Shown in pieces: positions 14,056 to 25,583 of a stretch of 64,000 nt of DNA. Position numbers and translations under genes: made by a program. Origin of the DNA: Malachius bipustulatus (Eukaryota > Arthropoda > Insecta > Coleoptera > Melyridae); contig CAJUUM010000032.1 in NCBI GenBank assembly GCA_910589415.1, positions 868,001 through 932,000 on the forward strand. Reading direction: 5' to 3'. The stretch's first letter is position 1, and every line of letters begins with the position of its first letter. The notes under the pieces are model-generated. The model searched no databases, was not told the DNA's origin, and saw only the letters and a list, made by a program, of their open reading frames with translations.

Positions 14056-14321
14056 ACCAGCTCGAACAATGGTCCACGAATTTTAGATGGGTGGATAGGG
14101 ACAGTGGGAATCCCGTCAGTCCGTTCATGCGCGTCACCGGTTTGCAGAAGACGCATTTGACAGCACACTATTAAGAGAGTCATAGTTACTCTCGCCGTTT
14201 ACCCGCACCAGCTCGAACAATGGTCCACGACTTTGAGATGTGTGGGTAGGGACAGTGGGAATCCCGTGAGTCCGTTCATGCGCGTCACCGGTTTGCAGAG
14301 GACGCATTTGACAGCACACTA

Positions 14322-14357
<36 letters not shown>

Positions 14358-14477
14358 ACCAGCTCGAAAAATGGTTAACGACTTTGAGATGAGTGGGTAG
14401 GGACAGTGGGAATCCCGTCAGTCCGCTCATGCGCGTCACCGGTTTGCAGAGGACGCATTTGACAGCACACTATTAAG

Positions 14478-14509
<32 letters not shown>

Positions 14510-14779
14510 ACCAGCTCGAACTATGGTCCACGAATTTTAGATGGGTGGGTAGGGACAGTGGGAATCCCGTCAGTCCGTTCATGCGCGTCACCGGTTTGCA
14601 GAGGACGCATTTGACAGCACACTATTAAGAGAGTCATAATTACTCCCGCCGTTTACCTGCACCAGCTCGAACAATGGTCCACGGATTTGAGATGGGTGGG
14701 TAGGGACAATGAGAATCCCGTCAGTCCGTTCATGCGCGTCAACGGTTTGCAGAGGACGCATTTGACAGCACACTATTAT

Positions 14780-14811
<32 letters not shown>

Positions 14812-14926
14812 ACCAGCTCGAACAATGGTCCACGACTTTGAGATGGGTGGGTAGGGACAGTGGGAATCCCGTCAGTCCGTTCATGCGCGTCACCGGTTTG
14901 CAGAAGACGCATTTGGCAGCACACTA

Positions 14927-14962
<36 letters not shown>

Positions 14963-15228
14963 ACCATCTCGAACAATGATCCACGACTTTGAGATGTGTG
15001 GGTAGGGACAGTGGGAATCCCGTCAGTCCGTTCATGCGCGTCACCGGTTTGCAGAGGACGCATTTGACAGCACACTATTAAGAGAGTGATAGTTACTCCC
15101 GCCGTTTACCCGCACCAGCTTGAACAATGGTCCACGACTTTGAGATGTGTGGGTAGGGATAGTGGGAATCCCGTCAGTCCGTTCATGCGCGTCACCGGTT
15201 TGCAGAGGACGCATTTGACAGCACACTA

Positions 15229-15264
<36 letters not shown>

Positions 15265-15832
15265 ACCATCTCGAACAATGATCCACGACTTTGAGATGTG
15301 TGCGTAGGGACAGTGGGAATCCCGTCAGTCCGTTCATGCGCGTCACCGGTTTGCAGAGGACGCATTTGACAGCACACTATTAAGAGAGTGATAGTTACTC
15401 CCGCCGTTTACCCGCACCATCTCGAACAATGGTCCACGACTTTGAGATGTGTGGGTAGGGACAGTGGGAATCCCGTCAGTCCGCTCATGCGCGTCACCGG
15501 TTTGCAGAGGACGCATTTGACAGCACACTATCAAGAGAGTCATATTTACTATCTTCGTTTACCCGCACCAGCTCGAACAATGGTCCACGACTTTGAGATG
15601 GGTGGGTAGGGACAGTGGGAATCCCGTCAGTCCGTTCATACGCGTCACCGGTTTGCAGAGGACGCATTTGACAGCACACTATTAAGAGAGTCATAGTTAC
15701 TCTCGCCGTTTACCCGCACCAGCTCGAAAAATGGTTAACGACTTTGAGATGAGTGGGTAGGGACAGTGGGAATCCCGTCAGTCCGCTCATGCGCGTCACC
15801 GGTTTGCAGAGGACGCATTTGACAGCACACTA

Positions 15833-15868
<36 letters not shown>

Positions 15869-15983
15869 ACCAGCTCGAACAATGGTCCACGAATTTTAGA
15901 TGGGTGGGTAGGGACAGTGGGAATCCCGTCAGTCCGTTCATGCGCGTCACCGGTTTGCAGAGGACGCATTTGACAGCACACTA

Positions 15984-16019
<36 letters not shown>

Positions 16020-16285
16020 ACCAGCTCGAACAATGGTCCACGACTTTGAGATGTGTGGGTAGGGACAGTGGGAATCCCGTCAGTCCGTTCATGCGCGTCA
16101 CCGGTTTGCAGAGGACGCATTTGACAGCACACTATCAAGAGAGTCATATTTACTCTGTTCGTTTACCCGCACCAGCTCGAACAATGGTCCACGACTTTGA
16201 GATGGGTGGGTAGGGACAGTGGGAATCCCGTCAGTCCGTTCATGCGCGTCACCGGTTTGCAGAGGACGCATTTGACAGCACACTA

Positions 16286-16288
<3 letters not shown>
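11959..16288. repeat. Satellite A higher-order block, 4,330 bp, copy 2
   Basis: Tandem partner of the preceding block. Differences are few single-base changes, for example CATGCAAGTCACC near 13825 against CATGCGCGTCACC near 9495, GTTTACCCGC near 13140 against GTTGACCCGC near 8810, and ATTAGGAGAG near 12961 against ATTAAGAGAG. The right edge is set by the change from AGACTCATAG (11961) to AGAGTCATAG (16291). The near-identity suggests a recent unequal exchange. Edges are approximate because the breakpoints lie in sequence shared by all monomers. Confidence 0.9.
11981..12043. repeat. Satellite A short (100-bp) monomer, core
   Basis: Exact counterpart of the 7651 copy, 4,330 bp downstream, including GATGACCACGCATTCGAC. 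Confidence 0.9.
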
Positions 16289-16321
<33 letters not shown>

Positions 16322-16889
16322 ACCAGCTCGAACAATGGTCCACGACTTTGAGATGTGTGGGTAGGGACAGTGGGAATCCCGGCAGTCCGTTCATGCGCGT
16401 CACCGGTTTGCAGAGGACGTATTTGACAGCACACTATTAAGAGAGTCATAATTACTCCCGTTGTTCACCCACGCCAGCTCGAATAATGGTCCACGACTTT
16501 GAGATGTGTGGGTAGGGACAGTGGGAATCCCGTCAGTCCGTTTATGCGCGTCACCGGTTTGCAGAGGACGCATTTGACAGCACACTATCAAGAGAGTCAT
16601 ATTTACTCTGTTCGTTTACCCGCACCAGCTCGAACAATGGTCCACGACTTTGAGATGGGTGGGTAGGGACAGTGGGAATCCCGTCAGTCCGTTCATGCGT
16701 GTCACCGGTTTGCAGAGGACGCATTTGACAGCACACTATTACGAGACTCATAGTTACTCCCGCCGTTTACCCGCACTAGCACGAACAATGATCCACGACT
16801 TTGATATGTGTGTGTAGGGACAGTGGGAATCCCGTTAGTCCGTTCATGCGCGTAACCGGTTTGCAGAGGACGCATTTGACAGCACACTA

Positions 16890-16925
<36 letters not shown>

Positions 16926-17442
16926 ACCAGCTCGAAAAATGGTCCACGACTTTGAGATGGGTGGGTAGGGACAGTGGGAATCCAATCAGTGCGTTCATGC
17001 GCGTCACCGGTTTGCAGAGGACGCATTTGACAGCACACTATCAAGAGAGTCATATTTACTCTCGTCGTTTACCCGCACCAGCTCGAACAATGGTCCACGA
17101 CTTTGAGATGGGTGGGTAGGGACAGTGGGAATCCCGTCAGTCCGTTCATGCGCGTCACCGGTTTGCAGAGGACGCATTTGACAGCCCACTATTAAGAGAC
17201 TCATAGTTACTCCCGCCGTTCGCTTGCGCCTTCCAAGCCCGTTACCTTGGCGCGTCACCACTTGGATGACGACGCATTTGACAGCGCACTATTAAGAGAG
17301 TCATAATTACTCCCGCCGTTTACCTGCACCAGCTCGAACAATGGTCCACGACTTTGAGATGGGTGGGTAGGGACAATGGGAATCCCGTCAGTCCGTTCAT
17401 GCGTGTCAACGGTTTGCAGAGGACGCATTTGTCAGCACACTA

Positions 17443-17478
<36 letters not shown>

Positions 17479-17593
17479 ACCAGCTCGAACAATGGTCCAC
17501 GACTTTGAGATGGGTGGGTAGGGACAGTGGGAATCCCGTCAGTCCGTTCATGCGCGTCATCGGTTTGCAGAAGACGCATTTGGCAGCACACTA

Positions 17594-17629
<36 letters not shown>

Positions 17630-17744
17630 ACCATCTCGAACAATGATCCACGACTTTGAGATGTGTGGGTAGGGACAGTGGGAATCCCGTCAGTCCGTTC
17701 ATGCGCGTCACCGGTTTGCAGAAGACGCATTTGGCAGCACACTA

Positions 17745-17780
<36 letters not shown>

Positions 17781-17895
17781 ACCAACTCGAACAATGATCC
17801 ACGACTTTGAGATGTGTGGGTAGGGACAGTGGGAATCCCGTTAGTCCATTCATGCGCGTAACCGGTTTGCAGAGGACGCATTTGACAGCACACTA

Positions 17896-17931
<36 letters not shown>

Positions 17932-18046
17932 ACCAGCTCGAAAAATGGTCCACGACTTTGAGATGGGTGGGTAGGGACAGTGAGAATCCCGTCAGTCTGT
18001 TCATGCGCGTCACGGGTTTGCAGAGGACGCATTTGACAGCACGCTA

Positions 18047-18082
<36 letters not shown>

Positions 18083-18657
18083 ACCAGCTCGAACAATGGT
18101 CCACGAATTTTAGATGGGTGGGTAGGGACAGTGGGAATCCCGTCAGTCCGTTCATGCGCGTCACCGGTTTGCAGAGGACGCATTTGACAGCACACTATTA
18201 AGAGAGTCATATTTACTCTCGTCGTTTACCCGCACCAGCTCGAACAATGGTCCACGACTTTGAAATGTGTGGGTAGGGATAGTGGGAATCCCGTCAGTCC
18301 GTTCATGCGCGTCACCGGTTTGCAGAGGACGCATTTGACAGCAAACTATTAAGAGACTCATAGTTACTCCCGCCGTTTACCCGCACCAGCTCGAACAATG
18401 GTTCACGATATTGAGATGGGTGGATAGGGACAGTGGGAATCCCGTCAGTCCGTTCATGCGGGTCACTGGTTTGCGGAGGACGCATTTGACAGCACACTAT
18501 TAAGAGAGTCATAATTACTCCCGCCGTTTACCTGCACCAGCTCGAACAATGGTCCACGGATTTGAGATGGGTGGGTAGGGACAGTGGGAATCCCGTCAGT
18601 CCGTTCATGCGCGTCACCGGTTTGCAGAGGACGCATTTGACAGCACACTATTAAGAG
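15796..18657. repeat. Satellite A dispersed paralogous segment, right copy
   Basis: Partner of 4620-7330, with the same order of variant monomers: CCGTTGTTCACCCACGCC near 16459, GATATGTGTGTGTAGGG near 16803, the short monomer at 17217 and CGATATTGAGATGGGTGG near 18406. One whole monomer near 16850-17000 has no counterpart on the left. The 5' part of this segment also belongs to the end of the 4,330-bp copy 2, so duplications of different ages overlap here. Confidence 0.85.
17217..17279. repeat. Satellite A short (100-bp) monomer, core
   Basis: CGCTTGCG subtype with GATGACGACGCATTTGAC. Counterpart of the copy at 5890 (offset 11,327 bp). Confidence 0.9.
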
Positions 18658-18801
18658 AGTCATATTTACTCTCGTCGTTTACCCGCACCAGCTCGAACAA
18701 TGGTCCACGACTTTGAAATGTGTGGGTAGGGATAGTGGGAATCCCGTCAGTCCGTTCATGCGCGTCACCGGTTTGCAGAGGACGCATTTGACAGCACACT
18801 A

Positions 18802-18837
<36 letters not shown>

Positions 18838-19430
18838 ACCATCTCGAACAATGATCCACGACTTTGAGATGTGTGCGTAGGGACAGTGGGAATCCCGTCA
18901 GTCCGTTCATGCGCGTCACCGGTTTGCAGAGGACGCATTTGACAGCACACTATTAAGAGAGTGATAGTTACTCCCGCCGTTTACCCGCACCATCTCGAAC
19001 AATGGTCCACGACTTTGAGATGTGTGGGTAGGGACAGTGGGAATCCCGTCAGTCCGCTCATGCGCGTCACCGGTTTGCAGAGGACGCATTTGACAGCACA
19101 CTATTAAGAGAGTCATAGTTACACCCGCCGTTTACCCGCACCAGCTCGAACAATGGTCCACGACTTTGAGATGGGTGGGTAGGGACCGTGGGAATCCCGT
19201 CAGTCCGCTCATGCGCGTCACCGGTTTGCAGAGGACGCATTTGACAGCACACTATCAAGAGAGTCATATTTACTCTCGTCGTTTACCCGCACCAGCTCGA
19301 ACAATGGTCCACGACTTTGAGATGGGTGGGTAGGGACAGTGGGAATCCCGTCAGTCCGTTCATGCGCGTCACCGGTTTGCAGAGGACGCATTTGACAGCC
19401 CACTATTAAGAGACTCATAGTTACTCCCGC

Positions 19431-19493
19431 CGTTCGCTTGCGCCTTCCAAGCCCGTTACCTTGGCGCGTCACCACTTGGATGACGACGCATTT
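19431..19493. repeat. Satellite A short (100-bp) monomer, core
   Basis: CGCTTGCG subtype, followed by an AGAATCATAATTAC variant of the joining sequence. Confidence 0.9.
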
Positions 19494-19656
19494 GACAGCG
19501 CACTATTAAGAGAATCATAATTACTCCCGCCGTTTACCTGCACCAGCTCGAACAATGGTCCACGGATTTGAGATGTGTGGGTAGGGACAGTGGGACTCCC
19601 GTCAGTCCGTTCATGCGCGTTAACGGTTTGCAGAGGACGCATTTGACAGCACACTA

Positions 19657-19692
<36 letters not shown>

Positions 19693-20109
19693 ACCATCTC
19701 GAACAATGATCCACGACTTTGAGATGTGTGGGTAGGCACAGTGGGAATCCCGTCAGTCCGTTCATGCGCGTCACCGGTTTGCAGAGGACGCATTTGACAG
19801 CACACTATTAAGAGAGTGATAGTTACTCCCGCCGTTTACCCGCACCATCTCGAACAATGGTCCACGACTTTGAGATGTGTGGGTAGGGACAGTGGGAATC
19901 CCGTCAGTCCGCTCATTCGCGTCACCGGTTTGCAGAGGACGCATTTGACAGCACACTATTAAGAGAGTCATAATTACTCCCGCCGTTTACCTGCACCAGC
20001 TCGAACAATGGTCCACGGATTTGAGATGGGTGGGTAGGGACAGTGGGAATCCCGTCAGTCCGTTCATGCGCATCACCGATTTGCAGAGGACGCATTTAAC
20101 AGCACACTA

Positions 20110-20145
<36 letters not shown>

Positions 20146-20562
20146 ACCAGCTCGAACAATGGTCCACGAATTTTAGATGGGTGGGTAGGGACAGTGGGAA
20201 TCCCGTCAGTCCGTTCATGCGCGTCACCGGTTTGCAGAGGACGCATTTGACAGCACACTATCAAGAGAGTCATATTTACTCCCGCCGTTTACCCGCACCA
20301 GCTCGAACAATGGTCCACGACTTTGAGATGTGTGGGTAGGGACAGTGGGAATTCCGTCAGTCCGTTCATGCGCGTCACCGGTTTGCAGAGGACGCATTTG
20401 ACAGCACACTATCAAGAGAGTCATATTTACTCTCTTCGTTTACCCGCACCAGCTCGACCAATGGTCCACGACTTTGAGATGGGTGGGTAGGGACAGTGGG
20501 AATCGCGTGAGTCCGTTCATGCGCGTCACCGGTTTGCAGAGGACGCATTTGACAGCACACTA

Positions 20563-20598
<36 letters not shown>

Positions 20599-20718
20599 AC
20601 CAGCTCGAAAAATGGTTAACGACTTTGAGATGAGTGGGTAGGAACAGTGGGAATCCCGTCAGTCCGCTCAGGCGCGTCACCGGTTTGCAGAGGACGCATT
20701 TGACAGCACACTATTAAG

Positions 20719-20750
<32 letters not shown>

Positions 20751-20865
20751 ACCAGCTCGAACAATGGTCCACGAATTTTAGATGGGTGGGTAGGGACAGT
20801 GGGAATCCCGTCAGTCCGTTCATGCGCGTCACCGGTTTGCAGAGGACGCATTTGACAGCACACTA

Positions 20866-20901
<36 letters not shown>

Positions 20902-21469
20902 ACCAGCTCGAACAATGGTCCACGACTTTGAGATGTGTGGGTAGGGACAGTGGGAATCCCGTCAGTCCGTTCATGCGCGTCACCGGTTTGCAGAGGACGC
21001 ATTTGACAGAACACTATCAAGAGAGTCATATTTACTCTCTTCGTTTACCCGCATCAGCTCGAACAATGGTCCACGACTTTGAGATGGGTGGGTAGGGACA
21101 GTGGGAATCCCGTCAGTCCGTTCATGCGCGTCACCGGTTTGCAGAGGACGCATTTGACAGCACACTATTAAGAGAGTCATAGTTACTCCCGCCGTGTACC
21201 CGCACCAGCTCGAACAATGGTCCACGACTTTGAGATGTGTGGGCAGGGACAGTGGGAATCCCGGCAGTCCGTTCATGCGCGTCACCGGTTTGCAGAGGAC
21301 GTATTTGACAGCACACTATTAAGAGAGTCATAGTTACTCCCGTTGTTCACCCACGCCAGCTCGAACAATGGTCCACGACTTTGAGATGTGTGGGTAGGGA
21401 TAGCGGGAATCCCGTCAGTCCGTTCATGCGCGTCGCCGGTTCGCAGAGGACTCATTTGACAGCACACTA

Positions 21470-21494
<25 letters not shown>

Positions 21495-21502
<8 letters not shown>

Positions 21503-21604
21503 TTCACCAGCTCGTACAATGGTCCACGACTTTGAGATGTTTTGAGAGGTTTGCAGAGGACGCATTTGACAGCACACTATTACGAGACTCATAGTTACTC
21601 CCGC
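21495..21604. repeat. 110-bp truncated satellite A monomer, second copy
   Basis: The same deletion junction (GAGATGTTTTGAGAGGTTTG) as at 1995-2013. The identical breakpoint means it was copied by array-scale duplication and did not arise twice. Confidence 0.9.
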
Positions 21605-22963
21605 CGTTTACCCGCACCAGCTCGAACAATGGTTCACGATATTGAGATGGGTGGATAGGAACAGTGGGAATCCCGTCAGTCCGTTCATGCGAGTCACCGG
21701 TTTGCAGAGAACGCATTTGACAGCACACTATCAAGAGAGTCATATTTACTCTCTTCGTTTACCCGCACCAGCTCGAACAATGGTCCACGACTTTGAGATG
21801 GGTGGGTAGGAACAGTGGGAATCCCGTCAGTCCGTTCATGCGAGTCACCGGTTTGCAGAGAACGCATTTGACAGCACACTATCAAGAGAGTCATAGTTAC
21901 TCTCGCCGTTTACCCGCACCAGCTCGAACAATGGTCCACGACTTTGAGATGGGAGGTTAGGGACAGTGGGAATCCAGTCAGTACGTTCATGCGCGTCACC
22001 GGTTTGCAGAAGATGCATTTGGCAGCACACTATTAGGAGAGTCACAGTTACTCCCGCCGTTTACCCGCACCAACTCGAACAATGATCCACGACTTTGAGA
22101 TGTGTGGGTAGGGACAGTGGGAATCCCGTTAGTCCGTTCATGCGCGTAACCGGTTTGCAGAGGACGCATTTGACAGCACACTATTAAGAGAGTCATAGTT
22201 ATCCCCGCCGTTTACCCGCACCAGCTCGAAAAATGGTCCACGACTTTGAGATGGGTGGGTAGGGACAGTGAGAATCCCGTCAGTCTGTTCATGCGCGTCA
22301 CGGGTTTGCAGAGGACGCATTTGACAGCACACTATTAAAAGAGTCATATTTACTCTCGTCGTTTACTCGCACCAGCTCGAACAATGGTCCACGACTTTGA
22401 AATGTGTGGGTAGGGATAGTGGGAATCCCGTCAGTCCGCTCATGCGCGTCACCGGTTTGCAGAGGACGCATTTGACAGCACACTATAAAGAGACTCATAG
22501 TTACTCCCGCCGTTTACCCGCACCATCTCGAACAATGATCCACGACTTTGAGATGTGTGGGTAGGGACAGTGGGAATCCCGTCAGTCCGTTCATGCGGGT
22601 CACTGGTTTGCGGAGGACGCATTTGACAGCACACTATTAAGAGAGTCATAATTACTCCTGCCGTTTACCTGCACCAGCTCGAACAATGGTCCACGGATTT
22701 GAGATGGGTGGGTAGGGACAGTGGGAATCCCGTCAGTCCGTTCATGCGCGTCACCGGTTTGCAGAGGATGCATTTGACAGCACACTATTAAGAGACTCGA
22801 AGTTACTCCCGCCGTTTACCCGCACCAGCTCGAACAATGGTCCACGACTTTAAGATGGGTGGGTAGGGACAGTGGGAATCCCGTCAGTCCGCTCATGCGC
22901 GTCACCAATTTGCAGAGGATGCATTTGACAGCACACTATTAAGAGACTCGAAGTTACTCCCGC

Positions 22964-23026
22964 CGTTCGCCCGCGCCTTCCAAGCCCGTTACCTCGGCGC
23001 GTCACCAGTTGGATGACGACGCATTT
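22964..23026. repeat. Satellite A short (100-bp) monomer, core
   Basis: CGCCCGCGCC subtype with CACCAGTTGGATGACG. Counterpart of the copy at 2821. Confidence 0.9.
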
Positions 23027-23189
23027 GACAGCACACTATTAAGAGAGTCATAGTCACTCCCGCCGTTCACCCACGCCAGCTCGAACAATGGTCCACGACT
23101 TTGAGATGTGTGAGTAGGGATAGTGGAAATTCCGTCAGTCCGTTCATGCGCGTCACCGGTTTGCAGAGGACGCATTTGACAGCACACTA

Positions 23190-23225
<36 letters not shown>

Positions 23226-23340
23226 ACCAGCTCGAAAAATGGTCCACGACTTTGAGATGTGTGGGTAGGGACAGTAAGAATTCTGTCAGTCCGCTCATGC
23301 ACGTCACCGATTTGCAGAGGACGCATTTGACAGCACACTA

Positions 23341-23376
<36 letters not shown>

Positions 23377-23491
23377 ACCAGCTCGAACAATGGTCCACGA
23401 CTTTGAGATGTGTGGGTAGGGACAGTGGGAATCCCGTCAGTCCGTTCATGCGCGTCACCGGTTTGCAGAGGACGCATTTGACAGCGCACTA

Positions 23492-23527
<36 letters not shown>

Positions 23528-23642
23528 ACCAGCTCGAACAATGGTCCACGACTTTGAGATGTGTGGGTAGGGACAGTGGGGATTCCGTCAGTCCGCTCAT
23601 GCGCGTCACCGGTTTGCAGAGGACGCATTTGACAGCACACTA

Positions 23643-23678
<36 letters not shown>

Positions 23679-24120
23679 TTCATCTCGAACAAATGTCCAC
23701 GACTTTGAGATTAGTGGGTAGGGACAGTGGGAATCCCGTCAGTCCGTTCATGCGCGTCACCGGTTTGCAGAAGACGCATTTGACAGCACACTATTAAGAG
23801 AGTCATAGTAACTCCCGCCGTTTACCCGCACCAGCTCGAACAATGGTCCACGACTTTGAGATGTGTGGGTAGGGACAGTGGGAATCCCGTCAGTCCGCTC
23901 ATGCGCGTCACCGGTTTGCAGAGGATGCATTTGACAGCACACTATTAAGAGAGTCATAGTTTCTCCCGCCGTTCACCCACGCCAGCTCGAACAATGGTTC
24001 ACGACTTTGAGATGGGTGGGTAGGGACAGTGGGAATCCCGTCAGTCCGTTCATGCGCGTCACTGGTTTGCGGAGGACGCATTTGATAGCACACTATTAAG
24101 AGACTCGAAGTTACTCCCGC

Positions 24121-24183
24121 CGTTCGCCTGCGCCTTCCAAGCCCGTTATCTCGGCGCGTCACCACTTGGATGACGACGCATTT
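24121..24183. repeat. Satellite A short (100-bp) monomer, core
   Basis: GCCTGCGCC subtype with TTATCTCGGCG. Counterpart of the copy at 3676 (offset 20,445 bp). Confidence 0.9.
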
Positions 24184-24348
24184 GACAGCACACTATTAAG
24201 AGAGCCATAGTCACTCCCGCCGTTCACCCACGCCAGCTCGAACAATGGTCCACGACTTTGAGATGTGTGGGTAGGGATAGTGAAAATTCCGTCAGTCCGT
24301 TCATGCGCGTCACCGGTTTGCAGAGGACGCATTTGACAGCACACTATC

Positions 24349-24382
<34 letters not shown>

Positions 24383-24497
24383 ACCAGCTCGAAAAATGGT
24401 CCTCGATTTTCAGATGGGTGGGTAGGGACAGTGGGAATCCCGTCAGTCCGTTCATGCACGTCACCGGTTTGCAGAGGACGCATTTGACAGCACACTA

Positions 24498-24533
<36 letters not shown>

Positions 24534-24673
24534 ACCAGCTCGAACAATGGTCCACGACTTTGAGATGGGTGGGTAGGGACAGTGCGAATCCCGTCAGTCC
24601 GTTCATGCGCGTCACCGGTTTGTAGAGGACGCATTTGACAGCACACTATTAAGAGACTCATAGTTACTCCCGC

Positions 24674-24736
24674 CGTTCGCCCGCGCCTTCCAACTTCGTT
24701 ACCTTGGCGCGTCACCACTTGGATGACGAGGCATTT
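24674..24736. repeat. Satellite A short (100-bp) monomer, core
   Basis: The most divergent copy: TTCCAACTTCGTTACC and GATGACGAGGCATTTG. It has no partner near the left edge of the window. Confidence 0.88.
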
Positions 24737-24748
24737 GACAGCGCACTT

Positions 24749-24784
<36 letters not shown>

Positions 24785-24899
24785 ACCAGCACGAACAATG
24801 GTCCACGACTTTGAGATGTGTGGGTAGGGACAGTAAGAATCCCGTCAGTCCGCTCATGCGCGTCACCGGTTTGCAGAGGACGCATTTGACAGCACACTA

Positions 24900-24935
<36 letters not shown>

Positions 24936-25205
24936 ACCAGCTCGAAAAATTGTTCACGAATTTGAGATGTGTGGGTATGACAGTGGGAATCCCGTCAGTC
25001 CGTTCATGCGCGTCACCGGTTTGCAGAGGACGCATTTGACAGCGCACTATTAAGAGAGTCATAGTTACTCCCGTCGTTTACCCGCTTCATCTCGAACAAA
25101 TGTCCACGACTTTGAGATTAGTGGGTAGGGACAGTGGGAATCCCGTCAGTCCGTTCATGCGCGTCACCGGTTTGCAGAAGACGCATTTGACAGCACACTA
25201 TTAAA

Positions 25206-25236
<31 letters not shown>

Positions 25237-25351
25237 TTCATCTCGAACAAATGTCCACGACTTTGAGATTAGTGGGTAGGGACAGTGGGAATCCCGTCAG
25301 TCCGTTCATGCGCGTCACCGGTTTGCAGAGGACGCATTTGACAGCACACTA

Positions 25352-25355
25352 TTAA
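25352..25355. other. Left TTAA target-site duplication
   Basis: The TTAA of the satellite A motif CACTATTAAGAGAG, immediately before the left inverted terminus. Removing the element and one TTAA restores an uninterrupted monomer (CACTATTAA joined to GAGAGTCATAG), so the insertion site is unambiguous. Confidence 0.93.
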
Positions 25356-25369
25356 CCTTTAAGTGGTAA
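25356..25369 (+). repeat. Left terminal inverted repeat
   Basis: CCTTTAAGTGGTAA, identical over 14 of 14 bases to the reverse complement of 26101-26114. With the TTAA included the match is 18 bp. Confidence 0.93.
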
Positions 25370-25388
25370 CGCGGTGTCTCTCAGACAC
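25368..25388 (+). repeat. Left subterminal inverted repeat
   Basis: A 21-bp motif containing CGCGGTGTCTC. It matches the reverse complement of 26056-26076 at 19 of 21 positions. It abuts the outer repeat with no spacer. It is itself a hairpin, GTGTCT-N3-AGACAC. By analogy with piggyBac it is a candidate transposase-binding site. Confidence 0.85.
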
Positions 25389-25553
25389 TGACACATTTTC
25401 AATGTGCTATATTTTTGTTATTACTTTTGAAATAATTTTTTCCGTTCGTGTATTCTTTAACTGTACCTTTAGCAAACTAAAGCCAAAATTTCATAATTTT
25501 TGTGCACACAGGAAGCGAGTAATAAATTTTTTAAGTATAGCATGTCCTGTTCT
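25389..25553. other. Element interior, left AT-rich part
   Basis: AT-rich sequence without satellite similarity. Open frames here (plus strand 25363-25581, minus strand 25469-25660) are short and have no recognisable domain. I see no gene. Confidence 0.6.
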
Positions 25554-25583
25554 GTGTCTGGCAGACACCGGGTTACCGTAAAG
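25554..25583 (-). repeat. Internal degenerate copy of the element terminus
   Basis: GTGTCTGGCAGACACCGGG followed by TTACCGTAAAG. Read on the minus strand it parallels the left end: CTTTACGGTAA for CCTTTAAGTGGTAA, then CCCGGTGTCTG for CGCGGTGTCTC, keeping the GTGTCT-N3-AGACAC hairpin. It faces the left terminus, so 25356-25583 alone resembles a roughly 228-bp mini-element with inverted ends. It could be a relic of a nested insertion, a rearranged end or an extra binding site. Confidence 0.7.

Larger units (their letters stand above)
20073..24225. repeat. Satellite A dispersed paralogous segment near the right end of the array
   Basis: Partner of 534-3780. It has the 110-bp monomer at 21495, the ACTTTAAGATGGG variant near 22847, short monomers at 22964 and 24121, and CTTCATCTCGAACAAATG near 23678. 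The CTTCATCTCGAACAAATG variant appears twice more close to the transposon (near 25084 and 25232), so it has spread locally as well. Confidence 0.85.
1..25355. repeat. Satellite A array, 151-bp tandem repeat (main block)
   Basis: Head-to-tail array with a 151-bp period, seen from recurring landmarks such as CGTTTACCCGC (starting at 293 and then about every 151 bp), CTCGAACAATGGTCCACGA, GGGTAGGGACAGTGGGAA, CCGTCAGTCCGTTCATGCG and CAGCACACTATTAAGAGAG. All copies I read have the same orientation. Monomers fall into recurring variants: GAGATGTGTGGG versus GAGATGGGTGGG, GAATTTTAGATGG, AAAAATGGTTAACGAC, and CATATTTACTCTCTTCG in place of CATAGTTACTCCCGCC. A 152-bp class carries ATTAAGGAGAG. The array is open at the left edge of the window. 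A period near 150 bp is common for centromeric or heterochromatic satellites, but nothing here proves centromere function. The minus-strand 66-residue open frames recurring once per monomer are not genes, because 151 is 1 modulo 3 and the frame slips at each repeat. Confidence 0.97.

Noticed and set aside
231..24912. Minus-strand open frames of about 66 codons recurring in nearly every satellite A monomer (peptides like MTLLIVCCQMRPLQTG...)
   Set aside because: They are generated by the repeat. The 151-bp period shifts frame by one each monomer, successive frames overlap by about 50 bp, and occasional longer versions arise only from indel monomers. No domain, signal or codon-level conservation is evident.
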